From positions 5,730 to 69,729 of the forward strand of contig JANOMT010000014.1 of assembly GCA_031420415.1 (NCBI GenBank): DNA of 64,000 bases. The letters run 5' to 3'. Every line of letters starts with the position of its first letter. The stretch's first letter is position 1. The position numbers and the translations under genes are program-made. Positions 8,833-17,105 of this stretch are shown here, one piece after another. The notes below the pieces were generated by a model, which was not told the origin of the DNA, ran no database searches, and saw only the letters and a program-made list of their open reading frames with translations. The DNA comes from JANYGA01 sp031420415 (lineage in GTDB: Bacteria > Vulcanimicrobiota > Vulcanimicrobiia > Vulcanimicrobiales > Vulcanimicrobiaceae).

Positions 8833-9914
8833 AAACGAGGCGTCGTTTCTCGTTCGACGACCGTCGCGTAGAGCGGCGCGAGCCGAGCCGCGAGGAGCTC
8901 TTCGAGTCGTTCGGGTTCTGCGAGAAACGCATCGTGACCGTGATCGGAGACGAGTTCGTCGTACGTGCTCGCGATGCCGAGCGCGGCGATGCGGTCGGCC
9001 GTTTCGCGCACGTACTGCGGCAAGAAAAGCCAATCGCTCGAGATGCCGACGAAGTGGAAGCTCGGAGATGGTGAAGCGGCGATTTCTCGATCGCGCACGT
9101 CGAAGAGATCCATCGCGCGCGTGAGCGCGAGATACGCGCCCGGCTCCATGCGTTCGGCGAAGATCGCGCCCTGATAATCGAGATAGCCCTCGACGTCGTA
9201 GCGGTCGGCTGCGATGCGGGTCGGGTCGCCGCCCGCGCGATCGACGTTGCGTGCGAAACGCCGCGCGAGAAGCGCTTCGGATTTATAGGTGAGCATCGCG
9301 ATCTTTCGTGCGAGTGCGATGCCTTCCGCGGGCGTGCGTGCGATGCGGATCGCCTCGCGCGCGATCGCGTTGAGTGCGATGCCCATCGCCGCAAAATGAT
9401 CGTAGGCACCGATCGCAACGACGCGATCGACGGCTTCGGGCGACTCGACGCCCCACGCGATCGCCTGCATTCCACCGAGCGATCCGCCGATCACCGCAGC
9501 GAAACGGGCATAACCGATCTCCACGAGCGCGCGACGTTGCGCGCGCACCATATCGGTGACGGTGACGAGCGGGAACCGCTCGCCATAGGGCGCGCCGTCG
9601 GGAGCGAGCGATCCCGGACCCGTCGAACCGTAACAGCTTCCGAGAGCGTTGACACAGATGACTGCGACGGCGTTCGTATCGATGAGTTTGCCCGTCCCCG
9701 CAAGCCCGGCCCACCAATCGAGCACGCGTGACGTGCCGGTGAGCGCGTGTGCGACGAGGACGATATTGCTGCCGTCGTGGCGGGGCGTCCCGTAGATGCT
9801 GACGCGTTGTACGACGCCCGCGAGCGTCGCGCCGCAATCGAGTTCGACGTCGCCGATCGGGACGTCGAACTCGTGCGTCGGCGCTACTGCGGGCGCGTTA
9901 TCGCGAGCCGTCCT
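8829..9914 (-). CDS. metX: Homoserine O-acetyltransferase
   Basis: Alpha/beta-hydrolase acyltransferase that activates homoserine with an acyl-CoA for methionine synthesis. Visible are HALTGTSR near the N-terminus, the family motif NALGSCYGSTGP, the nucleophile elbow GGSLGGMQA and the C-terminal DHGHDAFL with the catalytic His. It is the last gene of hom-metY-metX. Similarity of the family extends to about FDVPIGDVEL, so translation should begin near the metY stop. Yet no ATG, GTG or TTG lies in this frame between that stop (9914-9916) and codons within the core domain. The coordinate given is the first codon after the metY stop in the metX frame, and the true start is unresolved. Confidence 0.85.
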   Translation of the reverse strand, partial: RTARDNAPAVAPTHEFDVPIGDVELDCGATLAGVVQRVSIYGTPRHDGSNIVLVAHALTGTSRVLDWWAGLAGTGKLIDTNAVAVICVNALGSCYGSTGPGSLAPDGAPYGERFPLVTVTDMVRAQRRALVEIGYARFAAVIGGSLGGMQAIAWGVESPEAVDRVVAIGAYDHFAAMGIALNAIAREAIRIARTPAEGIALARKIAMLTYKSEALLARRFARNVDRAGGDPTRIAADRYDVEGYLDYQGAIFAERMEPGAYLALTRAMDLFDVRDREIAASPSPSFHFVGISSDWLFLPQYVRETADRIAALGIASTYDELVSDHGHDAFLAEPERLEELLAARLAPLYATVVERETTPRF

Positions 9915-11245
9915 TAGACGCTCGCGGGATGCGCGACCATGTCGCTCGGGTAGACGGTGTCGCGCGCGCCGGCAAGTGCTTGCGCGAGATCGGCGATGAT
10001 ATCGCGAACGTCCTCGATGCCGATCGAGAGCCGAACCATATCCTCGGTGACGCCTGCTTCGATCTGTTGCACGACATTGAGTTGCGAGTGCGTCGTCGTC
10101 GACGGATGGATCACGAGCGATTTCGAATCGCCGACGTTTGCGAGCAACGAGAAGAGCTTGAGTCGATCGATGAGTGCTTTTGCCGCCGGTGCGCCACCTC
10201 GAACGCCGAATGTCAACACCGCGCCCGCGCCCTTGGGCAAATATTTTTTCGCACGTGCGTGCGAGTGATGGTCCGTGATGCTCGGATAGGAAACCCACGG
10301 CACGTCAGGGTGTTTGCTCAAGTATTCTGCAACCGCGAGCGCGTTTTGCGAATGGCGCTCCATCCGTAAGCCGAGCGTTTCGAGACCCTGCATCAAGAGC
10401 CACGAATTGAACGGTGAGATCGCGGCGCCGAAATCGCGCAAGAGTTGCACGCGCGCCTTCATGATATACGCGAGGTTGCCGAACGAGGCGACATAACGCA
10501 CGCCGTGATACGACGGATCGGGCTCGGTGAGATCGGGAAACTTGCCGGAAGCCGCCCAATCGAAGTTTCCGCCGTCGACGAGAAGGCCGCCGATCGAGGT
10601 GCCGTGGCCGCCGATGAATTTCGTCGCGCTATGCACGATGATGTTCGCGCCCCAATCGAAAGGGCGAATGAGATACGGCGTGGCGAGCGTGCTGTCGACG
10701 ATCAGCGGAATTTTCGCTTCACGCGCGACGTTTCCGACGACTTCGAAATCGAGCACGTCGATACGCGGGTTACCGATCGTCTCGGCGAAGATCGCTTTCG
10801 TATTCTCTTTGATCGCGCGCTTGAAGTTATCGGGTTTATTCGGATCGACCAGCGTGACTTCGATGCCGAATTTTGGAATCGTGTGCACGAAAGCGCTGTG
10901 CGTGCCGCCGTAAAGCGAGGCGCTCGAGACGATGTGATCGCCCGCGCGTGCGATGTTGAGGATCGAGAACATGTTCGCAGCTTGACCGCTCGCAAGTGCG
11001 AGCGCGCCCACGCCGCCTTCGAGGGCGGTGATGCGTTTCTCGAGCACGTCGCTCGTGGGGTTCATGATCCGCGTGTAAATGTTGCCGAACTCTTGCAACG
11101 CGAAGAGCCGCGCCGCGTGTTCGGCATCGTCGAACGTGTACGACGTCGTCTGGTAAATCGGCACCGCGCGCGATTTGGTATGCGGATCGCCCGCGTGGCC
11201 GCCGTGAATGGCGGTCGTATCGAACTGGTACTCGGATGGATCCAT
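9914..11245 (-). CDS. metY: O-acetylhomoserine sulfhydrylase (aminocarboxypropyltransferase)
   Basis: 443 residues. PLP enzyme of the Cys/Met metabolism family that converts O-acetylhomoserine plus sulfide to homocysteine. Visible are AIHGGHAGDPHTKSRAVPIY at the N-terminus, the PLP Lys in HSATKFIGGHG and the C-terminal motif RLSIGIEDVRDIIADL. ATG 11245 is preceded by AGGAGA at good spacing. The gene starts 7 bp after hom and is followed immediately by metX, completing the direct-sulfhydrylation branch of methionine synthesis. Confidence 0.95.
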   Translation of the reverse strand: MDPSEYQFDTTAIHGGHAGDPHTKSRAVPIYQTTSYTFDDAEHAARLFALQEFGNIYTRIMNPTSDVLEKRITALEGGVGALALASGQAANMFSILNIARAGDHIVSSASLYGGTHSAFVHTIPKFGIEVTLVDPNKPDNFKRAIKENTKAIFAETIGNPRIDVLDFEVVGNVAREAKIPLIVDSTLATPYLIRPFDWGANIIVHSATKFIGGHGTSIGGLLVDGGNFDWAASGKFPDLTEPDPSYHGVRYVASFGNLAYIMKARVQLLRDFGAAISPFNSWLLMQGLETLGLRMERHSQNALAVAEYLSKHPDVPWVSYPSITDHHSHARAKKYLPKGAGAVLTFGVRGGAPAAKALIDRLKLFSLLANVGDSKSLVIHPSTTTHSQLNVVQQIEAGVTEDMVRLSIGIEDVRDIIADLAQALAGARDTVYPSDMVAHPASV

Positions 11246-11252
11246 ATTTCTC

Positions 11253-12623
11253 CTAGGCCGGCGTTGAGATAGCCGAGCCGGATTCGTCGATGATCGTGGC
11301 GGAATCGATGGCGTGCGGGGTTGCGGGGGTGATGGCGATATCTTCCCACATCGGAATGACGTTGCCGACTTTGACGTGATGCGAGGCAAGAAGCTCGTCG
11401 ACGAGCGCGGCGCCCGCTTTATCGATGCGTGTGGTGATGACGGCTGGCATGCCCTCGATCGGTTCGGCTGGGATGCCGCCGGCGAGCAACGCTTCGCGCG
11501 CGGGGCGCACGTCGCCGAGGGAGGCGAGTCGCAGGACGCGCCGGAGCATGATCGCGGGCTCGACGATGCCGGAACGCACGTGCGGAGCGAGCTGCGCATC
11601 GGCGGTCGCAACGCCCGCGTGGCGGCCCGCGGCGATTCGGCGCAACACCGCGACGACGTCGCCGACGACGGAGGAGGCCGTGGGATCGCTCCCGGCGCCC
11701 GTGCCTGCAAACGTGAGCGAACCCGAGCTGCGCCCGGTGACGCGAATGCAGTTTTGCGGCCCGACGGGTTGCGCGAAGGGATGCTCCGCGAGCACGTAGG
11801 CGGGGGTAACGATCGACGATGCTGCGCGGGCGACGGCGATCAGCTTCAAACGCCAACCCGCGCGTTTGGCGAGTGAGTGATCTTCGCGCACGAGCGTCGT
11901 GATGCCGTGACGCGGGATCTCAGATGTGACGAGTCCGCGACGGAACGCCAGCTGTGCGAGGATCGCGAGCTTATGCGCGGCGTCGATGCCTTCGACGTCG
12001 TTGGTCGGATCGGTTTCGGCAAAACCGAGGCGTTGCGCGGCGGCGAGGGCACTTTTATACGTCGCGCCTTCGAACATTTCCGAAAGGATGAAGTTCGTCG
12101 TCCCGTTGAGCACGCCGCCGACTTCGAGGATATCTTCACCAGCTAAAGATTCCGCGATCGTGCGCACGATCGGAATCGCGCCGCCGACGGCGGCCTCGTA
12201 GGCGATCGTCACGCCGCGTGAGGCGGCGAGCGCGCGCAGTTCGGGACCACGCGTCGCGAGGAGATCCTTGTTCGCGGTGACGACATGCTTCCCGGCGCTC
12301 AGAGCGCCGACCACGAGGTCAGCTGCGATCCCGGTACCACCGATGCATTCGATGACGACATCGATCGACGGGTCCTCGGCAAGCGCGCGCGCGTCTTCGG
12401 TGAAGAGTCCCGCGGGGATTTCACTCGGCCGTGGTTTTGAAAGCGAGCGCACGGCGATTCCGGCAAGCCAGTAGTCAACACCGCTCCGAGCGGGGACGGA
12501 AGACGTCGAGTTGACGAGGAGTCGCGCGACGCCGCTGCCGACGATGCCGCAACCCAAAAGGGCGATACGAACGTCGGAGCCGGTGCCGGTGCGATCCGCG
12601 TGCGCTGGTTGAGTGAGCGACAA
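11253..12623 (-). CDS. hom: Homoserine dehydrogenase
   Basis: 456 residues. The NAD(P)-binding motif is LLGCGIVGSG, the substrate and catalytic region includes ANKDLLATRG, GGAIPIVRTI and GVLNGTTNFIL, and there is a C-terminal ACT-like regulatory portion. It reduces aspartate semialdehyde to homoserine. It is first in hom-metY-metX and therefore supplies the methionine branch. The only canonical start in a sensible place is TTG 12623, preceded by AGGTG about 9 nt upstream. The divergent hydrolase gene begins 26 bp away, so the two promoters must overlap. Confidence 0.93.
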   Translation of the reverse strand: MSLTQPAHADRTGTGSDVRIALLGCGIVGSGVARLLVNSTSSVPARSGVDYWLAGIAVRSLSKPRPSEIPAGLFTEDARALAEDPSIDVVIECIGGTGIAADLVVGALSAGKHVVTANKDLLATRGPELRALAASRGVTIAYEAAVGGAIPIVRTIAESLAGEDILEVGGVLNGTTNFILSEMFEGATYKSALAAAQRLGFAETDPTNDVEGIDAAHKLAILAQLAFRRGLVTSEIPRHGITTLVREDHSLAKRAGWRLKLIAVARAASSIVTPAYVLAEHPFAQPVGPQNCIRVTGRSSGSLTFAGTGAGSDPTASSVVGDVVAVLRRIAAGRHAGVATADAQLAPHVRSGIVEPAIMLRRVLRLASLGDVRPAREALLAGGIPAEPIEGMPAVITTRIDKAGAALVDELLASHHVKVGNVIPMWEDIAITPATPHAIDSATIIDESGSAISTPA

Positions 12624-12649
12624 GCGATGACACCTGGGTCGGGCAGTGA

Positions 12650-13531
12650 ATGGCCCTGAGTGTACCGAACCCGCCGCTCGTGCGTCAAGGACGGATTCTG
12701 CGTCTCCCCTCTGGAGGCGCTTTGCACGTCATGGGGCCGCACGGCGCGGCACCGCTTCTTTTCCTCCACGGTGTCGGCGGCGGTGCGTGGTCGTTCGCCC
12801 CGCAGGCGGCGGCGCTTTGCGACGAGCGGCGCGTGTATCTGTGGGAAGCGCGCGGCCACGGGATCGCGCGTGCGACCGTCGATGCCGGGCTCGGCGATTA
12901 CTTTATCGATGCGTGCGAAGCGCTCGATGCGGTCCGCGCTGATGGAGCGATCGACGCAGAGGCCGCGGTGCCGTGGATCGTCGGTCATTCGATGGGTGGC
13001 TTGCTCGCGATGGCGGTTGCCGCGGAACGACCCACGGAGGTGCGCGGGCTGGTGCTCGTGGATCCCGTCTACGCCCCCGACGGTTCCACGCATCTGGAGG
13101 GTCCGGCGGCACGCATCGCATGGCGCCTTTTCGAACCGCTCGTTGCATCGATGATGAGCGACGGACTGGTCGCGCGTACGCTCGCGCGGGCCGTCTTCAG
13201 CGCGTCCTTCGTCGATAGCGATTGTTGCGACCGCGCATGGGAGCGGCAACGGACGCAGGTCCCAATCGAATATCCGAAGATGATGTACGAGGCCTTCGAT
13301 GGGCCGACGAATTTCCCGAATCGTGCCTTCGCGCGAGAGATCGCGGTCCCGACGCTGCTTTTCGAACCCGATGCCGCGATGCGGCCGCGGTTTCCGCAGC
13401 TCGTCGCCGATCTCGAGCGTCTTGGCGAACGCTTCATGTATCTCGTTCTCGATGGAGGCCATTATCTGCAGTTGGACCGGTCGGCGGCGCGCCTTACCGC
13501 GAGCGTTCGCGCGTTCGTGAACCAGTGGTAA
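12650..13531 (+). CDS. Alpha/beta-fold hydrolase
   Basis: 293 residues. The oxyanion motif LHGVGGG, the nucleophile elbow GHSMGG, the acid region VLVDPV and the C-terminal His in LDGGHYLQ give a complete triad. There is no signal peptide, so it is cytosolic. The substrate is unknown. It is divergent from hom and directly upstream of the DUF5693 gene, 2 bp separating stop and start, so it may belong to the same transcript as DUF5693 and csaB. Confidence 0.85.
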   Translation: MALSVPNPPLVRQGRILRLPSGGALHVMGPHGAAPLLFLHGVGGGAWSFAPQAAALCDERRVYLWEARGHGIARATVDAGLGDYFIDACEALDAVRADGAIDAEAAVPWIVGHSMGGLLAMAVAAERPTEVRGLVLVDPVYAPDGSTHLEGPAARIAWRLFEPLVASMMSDGLVARTLARAVFSASFVDSDCCDRAWERQRTQVPIEYPKMMYEAFDGPTNFPNRAFAREIAVPTLLFEPDAAMRPRFPQLVADLERLGERFMYLVLDGGHYLQLDRSAARLTASVRAFVNQW

Positions 13532-13533
13532 AT

Positions 13534-15558
13534 ATGAGCGCGCCACGGCGCTATCGTTTGGTCCTCACGGCGGTGCTCGTCGTGGCGCTCGTCGCGGCGT
13601 TCTACGTCGCCGTCGTGCGCGAACGGCGGGAACTCGCTTCACGCCATGTCGAGATCGCGATGGATTACGGTGATTTCGCCGCGCTCGCGCAATCGTACGG
13701 TTACGATAAGTCCAACTTTCTCGTCGAACTGCGGCGCGCGGGCCTCACGTCGCTCGCGATCGGTGAAGAGCTCGGCGGCAATATCAACGGCGGCGCTTCG
13801 GCGACGGTGTACGGCGGACAGCAGTTGATCTCGCAGTCGCGCCTCGCGCCCGTCCGCGAGCCGACGCTCGCGGCGTTGCTTGCGAAAAACGCGATCTCTC
13901 CCGACGAACTCTACCTCACGATCTACGATGCATCCGCGGTCGCGCGTTATCGCACGGCACTCGCAGAGCACCTCGGGCCGCGCGCCGTGCGCGTGCTGCA
14001 CGCGACGAATCCGACGATCCTCGCGGTTCGTTCGCAGAACGAATATTTTTCCGGGCTCGGCATGGGCTTCCCGAGCGAGCCGCTCGATCTCGCGCGCAAA
14101 CTCGGGTTCTTCTTTATTCCGCGCGTGCAAAACGACGAGCGATTCGGCAAGGCCGAAATCGATCGCGTCTTCGCGTCGTTCAAACGCGGCGAACGTCCGT
14201 CGACGGTCGTTTTTTCGGGGCAACGCAACGAAGTACTCGGGTTCCCCGATCATCTCGCCGATACGGCCGACGCGTTCAAACGTACGGGACTGAACTTTGG
14301 CTCGATCGAGATCTACGATAAGTTGCAGCTCCAAAAAGGCAACGACGGACTCGCCGAAAAGGCGATCGCGCGTACGACGCGCGTACAGGCGATCTCCAAA
14401 CCCGAACTCGAGAAACTCGATTTCGATACCGTCGTCGCGCGGTATCTCCTGGGCGTGCGCGAACGCAACGTACGCGTCGTCTACCTGCGACCGTTCTTGC
14501 ATGCAAACGACGGCTCGTCGCTCGAGAAGACCAATGTCGAACTCGTGCGACAGATCGCGAGCGGCCTCGCCGCACGTGGCTTTACGCTCGGTCGCGCGAC
14601 GCCGGTGCAAGGCTTCCGTATCAATCCCCTCGTGATCGCCCTCGTCTCACTCGGGGTTCCCGCGATCATCGTGTTGCTCTTCGAAGCGTTCGGGAAGCGG
14701 CGTGCGAATATCGCCTACGTCGCGTTCGGGATCGATCTCTTGCTCGTGCTCGGCGGATACGTTTCGCATCACGATCTCGCCGCGCGCAAAGCGCTCGCGC
14801 TCCTGGGTGCGATCGGGTTTGCGACGATGGGCTTCGTGGCCATCCCGCGCGCGTTCACGCTGCCGCCGGCGGCGTCGCTCGGGGCGAATATTCTCGCGGG
14901 CTTGCGCACCGTGGGCGTCGCAACGATGTTCGCCCTCGCGGGCGCGCTCGTCGTCATCGGGCTCGTGAGCACACCCGTGCTCATGGAAGAGATCGATCGC
15001 TTCGCGGGCATCAAGGCGGTCATCATCGTGCCGCCGCTGCTCGCCTTCGCGCTCTACGTCTACTCACGGCGTTTTGGAAACGATCCGCCCGACGCACGCG
15101 CGAGCGCGCTCGCGTCGGTTCGGGTCTATCAACTCGCGATGTTCGTCGTGCTCGCGGGCGTTGCGGTCGTCTACGTTTCGCGGAGCGGCAATTCGAGTGA
15201 TATCACGCCGTCGGCGTTCGAACTCGCGTTGCGATCGAACCTCACGCAAGTGCTCGGCGTGCGGCCGCGCTTCAAAGAATTCGCGATCGGTTTTCCACTC
15301 TTGATGCTCTTGCCCGCGTTACGGATGGAACACAAGCGTATCGTCGGGTGGCTCTTCGCGATCGGCGCGGCGGTCGGCACCTCGGACATCGTCGATACGT
15401 TCTCACATCTGCACACGCCGCTGCTCGCATCTCTGATACGCGTGCTCAACGGCGCCGTCGTGGGCATCGCGATCGGCGTGCTCGCGATCGTCGTCTATCG
15501 CGCGATCGACGGACGGCTCAGCGCATCGGACGTGCGGCGCCGATTGCGCGCCTCGTAG
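13534..15558 (+). CDS. DUF5693 family membrane protein
   Basis: 674 residues. One N-terminal membrane segment (about residues 10-28) is followed by an extracytoplasmic domain of about 330 residues and then about nine hydrophobic segments. I recognise this architecture as the DUF5693 family, which commonly sits next to csaB. The last codons overlap the csaB start (TAGTG). A transport or ligase-like step in delivery of the cell-wall polymer that CsaB pyruvylates is an inference from the pairing alone. ATG 13534 follows the hydrolase stop directly. Confidence 0.8.
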   Translation: MSAPRRYRLVLTAVLVVALVAAFYVAVVRERRELASRHVEIAMDYGDFAALAQSYGYDKSNFLVELRRAGLTSLAIGEELGGNINGGASATVYGGQQLISQSRLAPVREPTLAALLAKNAISPDELYLTIYDASAVARYRTALAEHLGPRAVRVLHATNPTILAVRSQNEYFSGLGMGFPSEPLDLARKLGFFFIPRVQNDERFGKAEIDRVFASFKRGERPSTVVFSGQRNEVLGFPDHLADTADAFKRTGLNFGSIEIYDKLQLQKGNDGLAEKAIARTTRVQAISKPELEKLDFDTVVARYLLGVRERNVRVVYLRPFLHANDGSSLEKTNVELVRQIASGLAARGFTLGRATPVQGFRINPLVIALVSLGVPAIIVLLFEAFGKRRANIAYVAFGIDLLLVLGGYVSHHDLAARKALALLGAIGFATMGFVAIPRAFTLPPAASLGANILAGLRTVGVATMFALAGALVVIGLVSTPVLMEEIDRFAGIKAVIIVPPLLAFALYVYSRRFGNDPPDARASALASVRVYQLAMFVVLAGVAVVYVSRSGNSSDITPSAFELALRSNLTQVLGVRPRFKEFAIGFPLLMLLPALRMEHKRIVGWLFAIGAAVGTSDIVDTFSHLHTPLLASLIRVLNGAVVGIAIGVLAIVVYRAIDGRLSASDVRRRLRAS

Positions 15559-16637
15559 TGCGCGTTCTCCTCAGCGGTTATTACGGGTTCGATAATCTCG
15601 GCGACGATGCGCTCCTACAGATCATCGTCTCGCAACTCAAAACACGCTACCCGCACGTGACGATCGATGCGCTGTCGGCGAAGCCGGAAATCACCGCGCA
15701 CGAACTCGGCATCGAAGCGACGCCGCGCTGGGATCAAGGTGCGATTCGCGATGCGATCGGCCGTGCCGACGTCGTGATTTCCGGTGGGGGCGGGCTGTTG
15801 CAAAACGCCTCGAGCCTTAAATCGCTGCTTTATTACGCGGGCATCGTTCGCTCGGCGATTCGTGCGGAGAAAAAGACGATGGTCTTCGCGCAATCGATCG
15901 GGCCACTCGATTTTTGGGGCAAGCAGACGGTGCGTGAATGTTGTCGTGGCTTGGACGCTGCCACGGTTCGTGACGAGCGCTCGCGCGAACTTTTCGCACC
16001 GCTCGTCCCATCCACGACGGTGGAACGTACGGCCGACCCCGTCTTCCTCTACGATCCCCCCGAGACGCCCCCCGATCTTCGCGCGGCCGGGCTCGGCGAC
16101 GAGAGCGATCCGCTCGTGATCGTGTGCGTGCGCAAGACCGTACAACAGAACGAGGGCGTGGCCGCGATCGCAGCCGCAGTCGATCGACTCTCCGATAAAC
16201 ACGGCGCTCGCGTCGCGTTCGTGCCGTTCGGAGGTACGCCCGATGCGGAAGCCTCGACGCTCATCATTCGTAAGTGCACATCGAAACCAGTCCTCGTCGC
16301 CCTCGACTCACTCGATACGGTAGCGGCGGCGATCGGACGCGCGAAGCTCGTTATCGGCGTACGCTTACACGCACTGATTTTGGCCGTGCGTCTCGGCGTA
16401 CCGTTCCTCGCGATTCCCTACGATCCCAAAGTCACGGGCCTCCTCGAAGACGTGCGTTATCCGCTCGAATCGCTGTGGATGCCGGGATTGAAGCCGCCGG
16501 TCTCGCGGATCGAAGCGCTCGTCGACGATGCCTGGGCGCGTCGCGACGAACTCGCGGCGCATCTCGCAATCGTCGGCGCCGAGCAACGCGCGCGTGCCGC
16601 TCGCAACTTCGCGGTCTTCGATACGCTCGTGCGTTAA
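15558..16637 (+). CDS. csaB: Polysaccharide pyruvyl transferase CsaB
   Basis: 359 residues. N-terminal SGYYGFDNLGDDALL, the ISGGGGLLQN motif, FAQSIGPL and the C-terminal VIGVRLHALILA are those of the CsaB group. CsaB adds a ketal pyruvate to secondary cell-wall polysaccharide, the ligand for SLH domains of surface or outer-membrane tethering proteins. GTG 15558 overlaps the DUF5693 stop (TAGTG), so the genes are coupled. Its presence predicts SLH-domain proteins elsewhere in this genome. Confidence 0.92.
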   Translation: MRVLLSGYYGFDNLGDDALLQIIVSQLKTRYPHVTIDALSAKPEITAHELGIEATPRWDQGAIRDAIGRADVVISGGGGLLQNASSLKSLLYYAGIVRSAIRAEKKTMVFAQSIGPLDFWGKQTVRECCRGLDAATVRDERSRELFAPLVPSTTVERTADPVFLYDPPETPPDLRAAGLGDESDPLVIVCVRKTVQQNEGVAAIAAAVDRLSDKHGARVAFVPFGGTPDAEASTLIIRKCTSKPVLVALDSLDTVAAAIGRAKLVIGVRLHALILAVRLGVPFLAIPYDPKVTGLLEDVRYPLESLWMPGLKPPVSRIEALVDDAWARRDELAAHLAIVGAEQRARAARNFAVFDTLVR

Positions 16638-16993
16638 CGCGACTCGGTGCGCGTCAGGCGCTCGTCGATGCGACCGACCGCAAAGATAAGCGCCTGCAGA
16701 CCGAGTTCGACGCCCGTGAGTCGGCCTTTTACGTCGATGAATTCGCGCTCGATGCCAACGAGCCGATCTTTTACCGCGCCGAGTTCTCGCTCCACGCCAC
16801 TCAGTCGACCCTCGACCGATGTCGTTCGCCCCTCAAGTCGGTCGAAGCGCTCATCCATCCGATCGAAGCGCTCGTCCATACGATCGAAGCGCTTGTCTAT
16901 ACGATCGAAGCGCTCGTCGACACGAAGGAAGCCGAATTCCATCGCATCTTTCAGGCTGAAGACCGCCGCGAGAATCGCTCCGCCGTTTTCCAT
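16634..16993 (-). CDS. Small coiled-coil repeat protein
   Basis: 119 residues. Repeated heptads of the form RFDRMDE (four units, about residues 24-53) lead into a longer predicted coiled coil (SVEGRLSGVERELGAVKDR) and a short hydrophobic end (LQALIFAVGRI). It is similar in style to DUF1640-like or phage-tail-like coiled coils, but no function can be assigned. It converges on csaB, overlapping its stop by 4 nt. Confidence 0.6.
   Translation of the reverse strand: MENGGAILAAVFSLKDAMEFGFLRVDERFDRIDKRFDRMDERFDRMDERFDRLEGRTTSVEGRLSGVERELGAVKDRLVGIEREFIDVKGRLTGVELGLQALIFAVGRIDERLTRTESR
16844..16927. repeat. Four 21-bp tandem repeats inside the coiled-coil gene
   Basis: Units of 21 bp beginning GAAGCGCT at 16844, 16865, 16886 and 16907 encode the seven-residue RFDRMDE repeat on the minus strand. 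Neighbouring units differ at only a few bases, so copy number may vary between strains by slippage while keeping the reading frame. Confidence 0.85.
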
Positions 16994-17105
16994 GTCGCGG
17001 TATCATCGCGACTTCGCGGTCATCTGGCAAGCCCTTGGGAAAGTTTCCTTGCCGAACGGCGCGCCCGGGGGCGGCCGCTCCGGTACCGCGAATTAGGCCT
17101 CTTCC

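Noticed and set aside
12600..12660. SAM or other methionine riboswitch upstream of hom-metY-metX
   Set aside because: Only 26 bp separate hom from the divergent hydrolase gene, too short for any known riboswitch.
16844..16927. Possible CRISPR-like short array
   Set aside because: The units are contiguous 21-mers without spacers and encode heptads of a coiled coil.
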